From contig JAKSBK010000185.1 of assembly GCA_022361155.1 (NCBI GenBank), positions 1 through 56,897 on the forward strand: a DNA stretch of 56,897 nt. The letters are read 5' to 3'. The DNA comes from Pseudomonadota bacterium. Lineage in GTDB: Bacteria > Myxococcota_A > Polyangia > Polyangiales > JAKSBK01. Under the pieces are notes generated by a model. It was not told the origin of the DNA. It searched no databases and saw only the letters and a list, made by a program, of their open reading frames with translations. Shown here piece by piece: positions 42,140 through 51,175 of this stretch; positions within the stretch are counted from its first letter, which is position 1, and every line of letters starts with the position of its first letter. Position numbers and translations under genes: made by a program.

Positions 42140-43194
42140 TGCTGCAACTCCCTGCGCTGCAGTGCTCGGATGATCGTGTCGTAGACCTGCTGTTCCGGAG
42201 CAAGACGGGACAGCGCGCGATAGGCATCAAGCGCTGCCGCGTAGTCAGCCGCAAACAGCAGCTTGGCGGCACGGCCTTGCAGTTCAGCGATCTCGCGCGT
42301 GCGAGCGGCGCTGCTGGCGTTGCCGGCAGGCCCGGCCGTGGCGACGGCTCGTGCGACGCCGTCCGTCTCGCTAGACGCTGCGTGATCTTCCGGGTCGACC
42401 GTCGTCGCCTTGACACTAACAGGGCTCGTCGGGGTCGCCCTGGCTTCTGGACGCTCGTCTTCGGCGGGGCCGGCAGCCAGGAGCGGAGCGGCGGGTTGCG
42501 GCTGGCGCCACGCAAGCACCGCCCGCGTCCCCGCGGTGCCCAGCCATAGTGAGCACGCCATCATCGCAACACAAAGCGACGCGGTCAGCAACCCACGACG
42601 CCTAGGCGCGTGCGACCGCCGCGGTTGGGGCTCGCCGATACTGGCAGGCGGAGGGGCCGCACGAGGAGTCGCGGTTCGTTGCTCCGAGCGCTGTGTCCGA
42701 TCCGAGTGAGCGGTAGTGGGCGAGGATGCCTGCGTCCCACCGAGCTCGAGCTGCTGTCCTGAGATCGCCGGCACGGTGGCTGCCAGGGCGCAGCGGGTGG
42801 AGCCAGGTGGGGCGCTTCGCAATCGGAATCTGGGTCCGCACGCATCGCCAACCCTCACGCCTTCGGCCGAGCGATTCCGATGCTCTTTCTGAGCGCTGCG
42901 GCCGTTCGGCAGGGGTACGACTCCGAGGGCTGCGTCGGTGCTGCAGTGCCGGGAGATGTCACTGGCCAGCCTCGCTCGCACAGGTGCCTGGCAGCTGGCA
43001 GCGTCGTGGTGACTGTTCCCGCGGTGTCTCGACTGCACGCGGGTTTTCGCCACAGACGATCCAAGCACGCGTTTCCGGCCCGAAGGACGCGCGCGGAGTC
43101 CCTGATCGACGCGGTCTGGGGACGCATGACCCGAGTCCCCCCGTTGAGGTGAGGCACGCAGCAGCCGGGTCGGAAGCTGATCAGGGGCAGTCAT
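42136..43194 (-). CDS. Single-pass membrane protein of the Tad cluster
   Basis: Membrane protein of 352 aa from the ATG at 43194, which overlaps the ATPase stop as ATGA; GGAG precedes it. The first 200 residues are basic and low in hydrophobics, without recognisable folds. One membrane helix (LLTASLCVAMMACSLWLG) lies at about residue 210. The C-terminus is a short TPR-like pair (AAKLLFAADYAAALDAYRAL, then LAPEQQVYDTIIRAL). It may be a scaffold that joins the second TadA-like ATPase to TPR proteins. Not assigned to a family. Confidence 0.6.
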   Translation of the reverse strand: MTAPDQLPTRLLRASPQRGDSGHASPDRVDQGLRARPSGRKRVLGSSVAKTRVQSRHRGNSHHDAASCQAPVRARLASDISRHCSTDAALGVVPLPNGRSAQKEHRNRSAEGVRVGDACGPRFRLRSAPPGSTRCALAATVPAISGQQLELGGTQASSPTTAHSDRTQRSEQRTATPRAAPPPASIGEPQPRRSHAPRRRGLLTASLCVAMMACSLWLGTAGTRAVLAWRQPQPAAPLLAAGPAEDERPEARATPTSPVSVKATTVDPEDHAASSETDGVARAVATAGPAGNASSAARTREIAELQGRAAKLLFAADYAAALDAYRALSRLAPEQQVYDTIIRALQRRELQQ

Positions 43195-44303
43195 GGCTCG
43201 AGTCTCCTCGCGTTCGACGAATCGGTTGAGTTCGGCGGATGAACGCCTGACGAATCTGCGCAGGCTGCGCCATGCGGGGCTTGCGCTACCCGGGGCTTGG
43301 CGAAGGTCATGGGACCCTCGTCGCCTGCGAGCTCGTGAACGAACAACGGACGCACCCGATACCCTCGCTGTGGACACAGGTCACAGACTTCGCTGATGTG
43401 GCTGATGATGCGCCTTCCATCGGAGAGCCGCCGAGTCTGCACGATCGCGTCAACTGCCGACACGATCTGTGCTCGCAGGGCGAACAGGGGCAGCTCCGTG
43501 CATCCCATCAACGCCAGGGTCTCCAAGCGCCCCAGCGCGTCTTCCGGGTGCGAGGCGTGGATGGTAGACAGGCAGCCGGCGTGTCCCGACGTCATCGCCT
43601 GCACCAAATCGAGGGCCTCGGCACCACGCACTTCTCCGATGACGATACGATCGGGCCGTAGCCGCAGCGTCGCACGAAAGAGGGTTCGCAGGCTTACGGC
43701 ACCGCGGCTGCGCTGGTCTCCCGGCTGGGCCTCGAGATGCACTACGTGCTCGCCGTTCAAGCGCAGCTCGTGAGCGTCCTCGATCACTACGACGCGTTCG
43801 TCGCTTGCGATCAAGGACGAGATCGCGGCAAGCAGCGAGGTCTTACCGGACCCCGCGCCACCGGCCACCAGCAGGTTCTTGCGGCGCGTCACGCAGGCCC
43901 TGAGCAGCTCGAGCGCCTCGTTGGTCAGGGAGCCCCTTGCCACGAGCTGCTCTGGAGTCGCGATGTCCGGTGAGAAGCGGCGGATGCTAACAAGCGGGCC
44001 GCTCGGTGCGGCGGGTGCGAGCACGGCTTGCACGCGTGAGCCGTCGGGCGTGCGCGCCTCCAGTATGGGATGCTCGGCGTCCAGCGGCCGGCCGACGTAC
44101 TGGGCGAGGCAGCGTAGCGCCGCTACCAGAGCCTGTTCAGAGGGGAATCTGGCCTCGCTGCGCTCGAGCTTGCCCTGGCGCTCCACGAAGATCTCGTCGG
44201 GGCCGTTGATCATGACCTCACTGATGTCCGGCGCTTCGAGCAGGAGCCGGATGGGCGTCAGAAACGACATCAGGGTCTTCGTATAGACTTCGGTCGGGAT
44301 CAT
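43191..44303 (-). CDS. Second CpaF/TadA-type secretion ATPase
   Basis: Secretion ATPase of 370 aa. The N-terminal domain (LEAPDISEVMINGPDEIFVE) leads to Walker A AGGAGSGKTS at about 150, then VVIEDAHELRL (Asp box), RPDRIVIGEVRGAEALDLVQ (Walker B) and TIHASHPEDAL with the His box. It is a hexameric ATPase of type IV/Tad systems, clearly smaller than and divergent from the FHA-TadA protein 4 kb away. Two TadA-like ATPases in one Tad locus may mean separate extension and retraction or two secretion steps. It overlaps both neighbours by four bases (ATGA each). Confidence 0.9.
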   Translation of the reverse strand: MIPTEVYTKTLMSFLTPIRLLLEAPDISEVMINGPDEIFVERQGKLERSEARFPSEQALVAALRCLAQYVGRPLDAEHPILEARTPDGSRVQAVLAPAAPSGPLVSIRRFSPDIATPEQLVARGSLTNEALELLRACVTRRKNLLVAGGAGSGKTSLLAAISSLIASDERVVVIEDAHELRLNGEHVVHLEAQPGDQRSRGAVSLRTLFRATLRLRPDRIVIGEVRGAEALDLVQAMTSGHAGCLSTIHASHPEDALGRLETLALMGCTELPLFALRAQIVSAVDAIVQTRRLSDGRRIISHISEVCDLCPQRGYRVRPLFVHELAGDEGPMTFAKPRVAQAPHGAACADSSGVHPPNSTDSSNARRLEP

Positions 44304-44944
44304 ATCGGACTCTCCGTGGACGCATGCCCTGTTCCTTCGTTTCGCTCGCAGAGCAAGTCGGGCGAGCCGAGCCTTGCGCGCGCGTCGGCTACGTACTTGC
44401 CTCGAGGGGCGAGCCTCAAGTAGGCCCGCAGGTGAGCATGGGCTGCTTCGAGACTTGGCAGGCGATCGCAGAAAACCGTACCCAACAGGTAATGGGCCTG
44501 AGCGCTACCGGTGCCCGCGCTCGTCAAACGCACAAGCTCGTGGTGAGCTCGATGGCGCTGCCCCAACGCGAGCGCGATGTGTGCGATCAGCAGACGCAAG
44601 TGCCGGGCGTCCGGCTGGTTGAGCATCCTCGCTTCGGCGTGGATGAGCGCTCTGCGCAGCCGTCCGGCGCGAACGCATACGCTGAGCAACGCGGCAAGCG
44701 CCTTGTCTGCAGGGTAGCCTCGTTCGATCGCGGCTGACAGGTATTGCTCGGCCCTGACAAGATCACCCGTTCCAGCCAGGAGCATGCCCCGGCGGTACAG
44801 AGCGTCGCTGCGGACGTCGTCGAACGAAGCGGGAGCTGCTGTTTTTGCAGGTTGCGGTGGTTTGTGGACCGTCGTCCCGACGCAGCCAAGGAGCGTGCTC
44901 GCAATGGCGGCCGATAGCAGCTGGGGAATCGGTGAGTGTGTCAT
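44300..44944 (-). CDS. TPR-like lipoprotein (TadD-like position)
   Basis: TPR-type lipoprotein of 214 aa from the ATG at 44944; the open frame runs on through the family-2 element. A lipobox (IASTLLGC) sets the lipid Cys at about residue 21. TPR helices follow: DALYRRGMLLAGTGDLVRAE, AAIERGYPADKALAALLSVC, and AQAHYLLGTVFCDR. TadD, the TPR lipoprotein of Tad systems, has the same size and form, and the place next to TadB/C supports that, though similarity is only general. It couples by ATGA to the second ATPase gene. Confidence 0.7.
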   Translation of the reverse strand: MTHSPIPQLLSAAIASTLLGCVGTTVHKPPQPAKTAAPASFDDVRSDALYRRGMLLAGTGDLVRAEQYLSAAIERGYPADKALAALLSVCVRAGRLRRALIHAEARMLNQPDARHLRLLIAHIALALGQRHRAHHELVRLTSAGTGSAQAHYLLGTVFCDRLPSLEAAHAHLRAYLRLAPRGKYVADARARLGSPDLLCERNEGTGHASTESPI

Positions 44945-44959
44945 CACGGTCTCCGTCAA

Positions 44960-45115
44960 GGACCCATCCAAGAACAACTTTTCCGGATCGGCGAGGGCCG
45001 GGCGCCGCTGGCAAGGCGCGACGAGGAGGAATAGTGGTGGTATTTCGAGGAGAAGCAACACAGCCAGCGGTGGTCGGAGCCGGCGAAACGGGAAGGTTGT
45101 TCTTGGATGAGTCCC
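44960..45115. repeat. Palindromic element, family 2-related, copy at 45 kb
   Basis: The ends are inverted: GGACCCATCCAAGAACAACT at 44960-44979 against the complement of GTTGTTCTTGGATGAGTCC at 45096-45114. Its ends resemble copy A (CCAAGAA, with opposite flanks), and its inner TATTTCGAGG matches the complement of copy B. It lies exactly between two Tad genes and would be transcribed with the operon. A piece of it (GGGCGCCGCTGGCAAGGCGC) also recurs near 10.1 kb. Confidence 0.75.
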
Positions 45116-45131
45116 AGGTGTTTTCGGCCGC

Positions 45132-45683
45132 TCAGGTTGCGGGTTGCGCAGGTTTGGCCGATTTGGAGACGATGCGATCCAACCAGCCACGAAAGATGCC
45201 AGAACGATGCAGGAGCATCCGACGCAGCGACTGCGCCTCTGCCTTTGCCTGGGCGTGCTGGCCTCGCCGCAGGAAGTAGCGGAGTCGCAACAGCGTGCGC
45301 TTGTAGTCCGCGAGAACCATCGCTTCGAGCTGCGCCAGTGATCTGCGCATCCTGGCAACGTCATCGGATCGCCCCGCAGCGTCGTAGCAGCGCTCCGCAA
45401 GGGACAGCAGACGCACCGCATCGACTCCATCTCCCGGATCGAAGGCGTAGCGCTCGGCAAGGCTCGACCCCTGCGCTTCGGCGCCCAAGGCTCGCCTTAC
45501 CGCCCGAGTCCCGTCATGGCCGCAGTCGCTAACGGCGGCGAAGGGACTTTCCGGGGCCTGTGGCGGCGGACCGTTTGGTGCTGGGCTCCGTTGGTCGAGC
45601 GACCAGCCCCAGAAGCCGGCCGCAGCGGCCACCGACCCCAACACCGCAACACAAGCTACTGCACCCTGCATCCTACCACGCAT
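45132..45683 (-). CDS. Small membrane-anchored protein of the Tad cluster
   Basis: Small envelope protein of 183 aa with one N-terminal membrane segment (AVACVAVLGSVAAAAGFWGW) and a helical rest rich in Arg, Ala and Leu (DDVARMRRSLAQLEAMVLAD, then LLRLRYFLRRGQHAQAKAEA). The helical part could be TPR-like. No family is recognised. It lies between tadC and the TPR lipoprotein and is probably one of the variable accessory proteins of myxobacterial Tad loci. Confidence 0.65.
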   Translation of the reverse strand: MRGRMQGAVACVAVLGSVAAAAGFWGWSLDQRSPAPNGPPPQAPESPFAAVSDCGHDGTRAVRRALGAEAQGSSLAERYAFDPGDGVDAVRLLSLAERCYDAAGRSDDVARMRRSLAQLEAMVLADYKRTLLRLRYFLRRGQHAQAKAEAQSLRRMLLHRSGIFRGWLDRIVSKSAKPAQPAT

Positions 45684-45785
45684 CGTTCACCTGCCTTAGT
45701 GGGCGCTTCGGCGCCTCCCTAGCTTCATCGACCGAACCGTCTAAACGAGCGTCTGCGCCTGTCATGTCTCGGAGCTCCCGGCCCA

Positions 45786-46685
45786 TTAGAACCCCGCGTT
45801 CGAGGCATCGATGAGCAGCGCGCCGAACAGAATGACCATGGTCGAGGCCATGAGCAGCATCAACGGCAGCATCATGAGCGCACCGGCACGAGCCGCGGCT
45901 TCCTCCGCCGCGATCGAACGCCTAATGCGCAGCACGCGTGCTTGAATGCGCAGGACCTGCGTGAGGGACGTACCCTTGTTCAGCGCCTGGACCACGGCGC
46001 CTACAAACTCCTGCACGGCAACGCAAGGCGTTCGTTGCTCGAAGACGAGCAAAGCCTCCTGACGCGTGCGACCCAGCTCGATTTCCTTGACGATGCGAGC
46101 GAATTCCGCGCCGATCGGCGTCCGGGGCTCCAAAGCCTCGTGTGCAAGCAACCGCAGGGCTCCAGAGAAATCGAGTCCACCGCTCATGCACATGACGAGA
46201 AGATCGATCGCCTGGGGCAAGGCCCCAGCGATGCCGGTCGTTCTGCGTCGCGCCAGATCAGACAGATGGGCCGATACCAGCACGAGACCCGCGGTGAGCG
46301 CCACGCCGGCGGCCATGCTGCCCAGCAGGAGCCAAGTCGGAAGAGCCAAGCCGCAGCCCACGAGCAGGACGAAGCTGATGTACTCGTCTGGGTCCAAACC
46401 TAGGTAGTCCCCAGCGCGTTCCAGCTTGCACTGGACCCTTGCGCGTAGCGATCCAATGGGAAGCAATGCGATCCAGCGGGCGCCGAATCGTATCGGTAGC
46501 TCGTAGATCCAGAACCAACCGACCTTACCCAGCGCTTGGGCGCGGCGGGCTCCCCGGATACCTCGCTGGGGTCGCGCCACCGGTCCGGCGCGAACCATCA
46601 GGTAGACCACGATCGCAATGGCTGCACAAAACAGGAGCTCGGCTCCGTGGCGGTACATCTGTTCTCGCTCCATGGTCAGGCTCAT
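45786..46685 (-). CDS. tadC: TadC inner-membrane platform protein
   Basis: TadC-type protein of 299 aa. Four or five hydrophobic segments frame a T2SS-F domain: RRTTGIAGALPQAIDLLVMC, then FARIVKEIELGRTRQEAL, and the end pair RIRRSIAAEEAAARAGALMM and LLMASTMVILFGALLI. This is the standard GspF-like platform protein that, with TadB, sits under the pilus and is driven by TadA. It follows tadB after seven bases. Confidence 0.92.
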   Translation of the reverse strand: MSLTMEREQMYRHGAELLFCAAIAIVVYLMVRAGPVARPQRGIRGARRAQALGKVGWFWIYELPIRFGARWIALLPIGSLRARVQCKLERAGDYLGLDPDEYISFVLLVGCGLALPTWLLLGSMAAGVALTAGLVLVSAHLSDLARRRTTGIAGALPQAIDLLVMCMSGGLDFSGALRLLAHEALEPRTPIGAEFARIVKEIELGRTRQEALLVFEQRTPCVAVQEFVGAVVQALNKGTSLTQVLRIQARVLRIRRSIAAEEAAARAGALMMLPLMLLMASTMVILFGALLIDASNAGF

Positions 46686-46692
46686 GGTCGTG

Positions 46693-47550
46693 CTAGAGCG
46701 CTGTCGCGAGCACCTTGCGTGCTGTGAGTACAGCAGCCAGCCACAGAATGAGTGCCAGCCCGATTACGAGGTGACCCATGGTGTCTTCGAGCAGGGGCGT
46801 AATCAGTTGGGGTGCAAGGACGTACAGCAATGCCATCACCAAGAACGGCAACACAGCGACCACCACCGCCTGCACGCGAGCCTCGGCAGTCTTGCTCTTG
46901 AGCACTCCCTCGAGCCGCGCTGCCTCGCGCAGGCTCGCCGCCATCGTTTCGAGGGTCCTGGGCAGCTCTCCCCCACTGTTGCTTGCAACGCGCAGCGCCG
47001 CCAGCGTCATCGAGAGCGTGGCGCTGGGGACCCGCCCAGCGAGCTCGCGCAGCGCCTCGCCAAGAGGCGTGCCGAGACGGTACGCCTTGATCAGCTCGAC
47101 GATTTCGGCCCTCATCGGATCACGGGTGACGCCTGCGCTGCCACTGAGGGCCGCGGCCAAAGACGGGTTGGCTCGCAGCGCGTTGGCCAGGCATAGCAGC
47201 CAGCCGTCGAGTTGGGCCTCAATGCGCTCGGCCCGCCTCCGGCGCAGCGCACGTACCACCACGCCAGGCAGCCAAAAGGGAACAGCTGCAAGAGGAAGCA
47301 GGGCCGGAAGATCGATTTGGCTGGTGAGCCCAAACACGAACAGACAACCGCAGCCAGCCAAGGCCAGGACTTGGAGTGCCTTTACCCGCGTGCGTAGGAA
47401 TCGAAGCTCGTTGTCGAGCGCGTGCGCGCGAGCCCGCAACCATCTGCCGGGAGCGAAACGGGGCGACAGCAGCGCCAGGACCAACGCGACCGCCGCTCCA
47501 GCGCCGCCTATCGCGGGTCCCAGCACCGCGAGCGCATTCGTCAAGGTCAC
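46693..47550 (-). CDS. tadB: TadB inner-membrane platform protein
   Basis: TadB-type protein of 285 aa from a GTG that overlaps the TadA stop as GTGA. N-terminal helix AVLGPAIGGAGAAVALVLAL, then the GspF-like domain with AQLDGWLLCLANALRANPSL, EIVELIKAYRLGTPLGEALR and LASNSGGELPRTLETMAASL-like text, ending in two membrane helices. It pairs with TadC to form the inner platform. Its length matches the family. Confidence 0.92.
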   Translation of the reverse strand: MTLTNALAVLGPAIGGAGAAVALVLALLSPRFAPGRWLRARAHALDNELRFLRTRVKALQVLALAGCGCLFVFGLTSQIDLPALLPLAAVPFWLPGVVVRALRRRRAERIEAQLDGWLLCLANALRANPSLAAALSGSAGVTRDPMRAEIVELIKAYRLGTPLGEALRELAGRVPSATLSMTLAALRVASNSGGELPRTLETMAASLREAARLEGVLKSKTAEARVQAVVVAVLPFLVMALLYVLAPQLITPLLEDTMGHLVIGLALILWLAAVLTARKVLATAL

Positions 47551-49163
47551 AGCAGCTCCCCGTCGCTAACCAACCCCTGGTTGAATAGCTCGCTGGCGAA
47601 GGTCGGCAGGTAGCCGCTCGCGGAGAACTCGCCGCGCACGCGCTGGTCGTCCTGCGCGGCGCTGCGGCGAAAACCAAGCAGCTCTCTGACTTCCAGTCCC
47701 TCATGCTCTGAAGCGACCACCTCGCTGATGCTGGTGATGCGCCGCGAGCCATCGGCGAAGCGTGCTTGTTGCACGATAACGTGGAGACTCGCCGCCAGCT
47801 GCAGGCGAATGGCGCGCGCCGGCAGATCGACTCCCGACATGAGGCACAGTGTCTCGAGTCGTGCGACGGCCTCGTGTGGGCTGTTCGCGTGTACGGTCGT
47901 CATCGATCCCTCATGCCCCGTATTCATCGCCTGAAGCATGTCGAGCGCTTCACCTCCCCGGCATTCCCCCACGATGATGCGGTCAGGCCGCATTCGAAGC
48001 GCGTTGCGCACGAGATCGCGAATCGTGCACGCGCCCTTGCCTTCCATGTTGGCCGGCCTCGACTCCAAAGAGACCACGTGCGGTTGTGCCAGGCTCAACT
48101 CTGCTGCGTCTTCGACCGTGACGATCCGTTCCTGCTTCGGAATCAGCCCCGACAGGAGGTTGAGGAGCGTTGTCTTGCCGCTCCCTGTCCCTCCCGAGAT
48201 CACCAGATTCTTGCGGGCTCGCACCACTCGCCTGAGAAACTTGAGCATACGTGAGTCGAGCGCACCCAACTCGAGCAGTCTCTCGAAGGTGATCGCTTCC
48301 TTTGCGAACTTGCGGATCGTGATGCAGGGCCCTCTTATTGCGAGTGGCGGAATGACCGCGTTGACTCTCGATCCATCTGACAGCCGCGCGTCCTGAATGG
48401 GCGAGGATTCGTCGATTCGTCTCCCGAGCGGGGTCACGATGCGCTCGATGACCGCGCGCACGGCTTCGTCGTCCGTGAAGGTCAAGTCGGTTCGCTCGAC
48501 ACGTCCATCGCGCTCCACGAAGATCGTCCTGGGATCGGTCACCATGATCTCCGAGACCCCCGGATCATCGAGTAGCGGCTCGAGCGGCCCGAGCCCTAGA
48601 ACCTCGTTGCACAGCTCGTCCACCAGACGCGCGTGCCCCGCCGTGGGGACGTGGGCGCAGTGCGCCGCCACCAATTCGGAGAGCGCGGCACGCACCTCGG
48701 ATCGCAGCTCATCACCGCTCGGACCTCGCAGCTCGAAGCTTCGCGGATCGACGCGCTCGAGCAGCAGGCGACGCAGCTTCCGTCGTTCGGGCGCGTCGAG
48801 TCCCGGGGTGGCGGATCGGGAGCCGCAGGCAGGCTTCGGTTCATCACCACGAGCGACGGTGACTTCGTAGGGGCCAATCGTCAACGTCACCTCGGGTCCC
48901 ACAAGGCGACTCTCGTGGTGCAGCTCGTCTGCCCCGTCTGTCCCAATTCGCGTGCCGTTGGCAGAGCTGTCGCTTACACGGAGCTGCTCGCCTACGATCT
49001 CGATCGAGGCGTGTCGGCGGGAAACCGACGGGCAGTCGAGCACTACGCCGCATTTCGGATCGCGACCGAAGTAGATGAAGTCCGAGCCTTGCAGGCGTAG
49101 GTCGCGCTCCTGCTTGTCCGACTCGATCTGCTTTATCCGGATGAGGACGTGTGGCACGCTCAT
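47547..49163 (-). CDS. tadA: TadA/CpaF secretion ATPase with N-terminal FHA domain
   Basis: FHA-ATPase of 538 aa. Residues 1-105 are an FHA domain: YFGRDPKCGVVLDCPSVSRR then HASIEI, with an SANGTRIG loop. Residues 130-500 are the TadA ATPase: GLGPLEPLLDDPGVSEIMV, Walker A GGTGSGKTTL, VTVEDAAELSLAQPHV, Walker B RPDRIIVGECRGGEALDML, and TVHANSPHEA. FHA domains bind phosphothreonine, so the pilus motor may be controlled by Ser/Thr kinases. FHA-fused CpaF proteins are known from Myxococcota and some Actinobacteria. TadZ, often the polar localiser, is absent here and the FHA might replace part of its function. Overlaps by four bases on both sides. Confidence 0.93.
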   Translation of the reverse strand: MSVPHVLIRIKQIESDKQERDLRLQGSDFIYFGRDPKCGVVLDCPSVSRRHASIEIVGEQLRVSDSSANGTRIGTDGADELHHESRLVGPEVTLTIGPYEVTVARGDEPKPACGSRSATPGLDAPERRKLRRLLLERVDPRSFELRGPSGDELRSEVRAALSELVAAHCAHVPTAGHARLVDELCNEVLGLGPLEPLLDDPGVSEIMVTDPRTIFVERDGRVERTDLTFTDDEAVRAVIERIVTPLGRRIDESSPIQDARLSDGSRVNAVIPPLAIRGPCITIRKFAKEAITFERLLELGALDSRMLKFLRRVVRARKNLVISGGTGSGKTTLLNLLSGLIPKQERIVTVEDAAELSLAQPHVVSLESRPANMEGKGACTIRDLVRNALRMRPDRIIVGECRGGEALDMLQAMNTGHEGSMTTVHANSPHEAVARLETLCLMSGVDLPARAIRLQLAASLHVIVQQARFADGSRRITSISEVVASEHEGLEVRELLGFRRSAAQDDQRVRGEFSASGYLPTFASELFNQGLVSDGELL

Positions 49164-50302
49164 TTTCCAGTCCCTCGTATGCGGCTGCGTTTATGGTCGG
49201 TAGGGAGCTGCGGCTGCTCGAGGTCGCCCGCGAACCTGCGGAAGCTCTCGAGGGCCTCGTGGACCAACCTGCGGGCTCGAGGTGGCACCGCCTCCACTAC
49301 GGTCGGAATGACCACAATCAGATTCTCGACCTGCTGAGTTCGAGATGCACGCGAGCCAAAGAGCGCGCCAAGGATGGGAATGCGGCTAAGGAATGGCAGG
49401 CCGTCTCGCGACTTGCTCTCGTGGTGTGCACGAAGGCCGGCCAACACAAGAGCTTGACCTAGCTCCATGTTGACGACGGTGCTCAAGTTCGAGGTCAGCC
49501 GGCCCGGGATTCCGGTCCCCTCGTCGCTGCTGAGCTCCGAGATGTCCGCTTCGATCTGGAGCTCGATGCGTCCCAGGTCGCGATCGTAGCGTGGCACCAC
49601 CTTGATGGTGCTCCCGAACCTGATCTGCTCCACGTCGGCGGTAAGCGCACCCTGGATCGGAAGGTTGATCTCGCCTCCACCCGAATAGGTGCCTTCCGAG
49701 CGATTCGCGGTAACCACGGCCGCATGCTTCATGACTTTTGCCCAACCGCTCGCTTCGGCCAGATCGAGACGCGGAAGCACCTGGCCCATGAGCGAAGCGT
49801 TGGCGCTTTGCAGTGCGCCCGTCTTGAAGTCGAACGACGCGTTCAAGCCAGCACCTCCAATGCTCCCGGGCCAGGCGACGCCCAGCTTCGAGTGGTCACT
49901 TCGGTTGAGCTGGACGAAGTAGAAATCGAGGCGAACGTTGTCGCGTTTGAGGAGCGACTCGGAATCTCCCTCTGACAGCAGCGGGCTTTCTTGGGGTGAT
50001 CCGACGGTGATGTGGTAGTGCTTTTCACTGCCGTTGTTCATGATGAACAACAATGTGGTCCGCCCGGGCTGCATCCCGACCAAGACGAACTGGGACGCGT
50101 CACGCGTGAGCCGGACATCGACGATGCCCTCTATGCCTTCGGAGTAGCTTCGAACGCCTTCGCTAGGCAGCACGCGTTGCTCGCCAACCTTCAAGTCAAG
50201 CTCCCGCCGCTCTGCGGGTGCTTGCGCCAGAACCGATGCGGTGCTCGAAGCGGCCAACACGCAGCCGAACGCAAGTGATCTGAAACGCTCCCTATTGAAC
50301 AT
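49160..50302 (-). CDS. cpaC: Secretin CpaC/RcpA
   Basis: Secretin of 380 aa from the ATG at 50302; the frame extends upstream but overlaps cpaB there. A signal peptide (FGCVLAASSTASVLAQA) is followed by the N-terminal pilus-secretin domain (LDLKVGEQRVLPSEGVRSYS, LVGMQPGRTTLLFIM) and the beta-domain with secretin motifs: VPRYDRDLGRIELQIEADIS, VNMELGQALVLAGLRA and GLPFLSRIPILGALFGSR. It forms the outer-membrane pore of the Tad system. It overlaps cpaB by 11 bases and tadA by four. Confidence 0.93.
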   Translation of the reverse strand: MFNRERFRSLAFGCVLAASSTASVLAQAPAERRELDLKVGEQRVLPSEGVRSYSEGIEGIVDVRLTRDASQFVLVGMQPGRTTLLFIMNNGSEKHYHITVGSPQESPLLSEGDSESLLKRDNVRLDFYFVQLNRSDHSKLGVAWPGSIGGAGLNASFDFKTGALQSANASLMGQVLPRLDLAEASGWAKVMKHAAVVTANRSEGTYSGGGEINLPIQGALTADVEQIRFGSTIKVVPRYDRDLGRIELQIEADISELSSDEGTGIPGRLTSNLSTVVNMELGQALVLAGLRAHHESKSRDGLPFLSRIPILGALFGSRASRTQQVENLIVVIPTVVEAVPPRARRLVHEALESFRRFAGDLEQPQLPTDHKRSRIRGTGK

Positions 50303-51134
50303 GCTCGATCTCCCGGTTGGGTGTTTGCGCGCCGTCGAGCGGGCGAGCCAAGGCCCGCTGCAGCTGGCGGTACAGGCTTGGTGGGGCATGAACCCGCTGG
50401 AGTTGTTTCACGCCGCTCGCAGGCAGTTGCTTCAGGTGAACTACGTCGTCGTGGTTGCGCAGCACCAGCGTCAGGACTCCGTGCTGCTGCGCGTGCGTCA
50501 GGAGCTGAGCGTGCTGCGGGCTCGCGCTCAGGGTGACCTCGCTTCCAAGGCCCCAACCTGACTTGCAGCCGGTATCTCCCTCGATGCGGCCACCCACGCT
50601 GAGCAGCAGCATGCTCTGCAGGATGGTGTGTGTGGCATTCGCAGCCGGTTTGGTTGAGCTGTAGAGCACATCGACGCGATCCCCCGGCCGCAGCATGTTG
50701 CCGAGTGCACTGCCATTGGCTACTCGAATGGTGACGGCCCGCATTCCCGGCTGTACTAGGGCGGCCAGCGTGCGCGTCCCGGACTGCCCTTTGGCGATAT
50801 CGGTCCAGAGCAGGGAATCGCCGCTCGAAAGCGCGGTCACCACGCGCACGCCTACAATAGCGTCCACATCTGCTGCGGGTATGTGTCGCGCTTCCAGATA
50901 TGCCTGGGGAATCTGACGCACCCCCAGCACGCTGTGGTCGACCGGTGTTCCGGGAGCGATGTTGCGAAGCGCGCTCAGCACATCCACGCGGGGTCCTCCC
51001 GAGGTTTCGCGTTCAAACTTCCGCATGTAGACGGTCATGAGCGCGATGCCCAGCAGTGCGGCAAGCACCGCCACAACAAAGGCGCGTCGCTGCCCCCCCG
51101 GATCCGATTTGTTCGTGCCGTTTGACGTTTCCAC
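50292..51134 (-). CDS. cpaB: CpaB/RcpC pilus assembly protein
   Basis: CpaB-type protein of 280 aa from a GTG start. One N-terminal membrane helix (AFVVAVLAALLGIALMTVYM) precedes an SAF-like domain: NIAPGTPVDHSVLGVRQIP, RVVTALSSGDSLLWTDI, then GMRAVTIRVANGSALGNMLR and PGDRVDVLY, typical of CpaB. It is thought to contact the secretin and peptidoglycan. First gene after the gap containing repeat family 3. Confidence 0.92.
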   Translation of the reverse strand: METSNGTNKSDPGGQRRAFVVAVLAALLGIALMTVYMRKFERETSGGPRVDVLSALRNIAPGTPVDHSVLGVRQIPQAYLEARHIPAADVDAIVGVRVVTALSSGDSLLWTDIAKGQSGTRTLAALVQPGMRAVTIRVANGSALGNMLRPGDRVDVLYSSTKPAANATHTILQSMLLLSVGGRIEGDTGCKSGWGLGSEVTLSASPQHAQLLTHAQQHGVLTLVLRNHDDVVHLKQLPASGVKQLQRVHAPPSLYRQLQRALARPLDGAQTPNREIEHVQ

Positions 51135-51175
51135 GTCTGCGTTATCGATCGCCAGCGTGGCAGGTTGCGCGAATC

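Noticed and set aside
45701-45720. GGCGC-TTCG-GCGCC hairpin between tadC and the preceding gene
   Set aside because: The stem is short and no T tract follows on the transcribed strand, so it cannot be called an intrinsic terminator.
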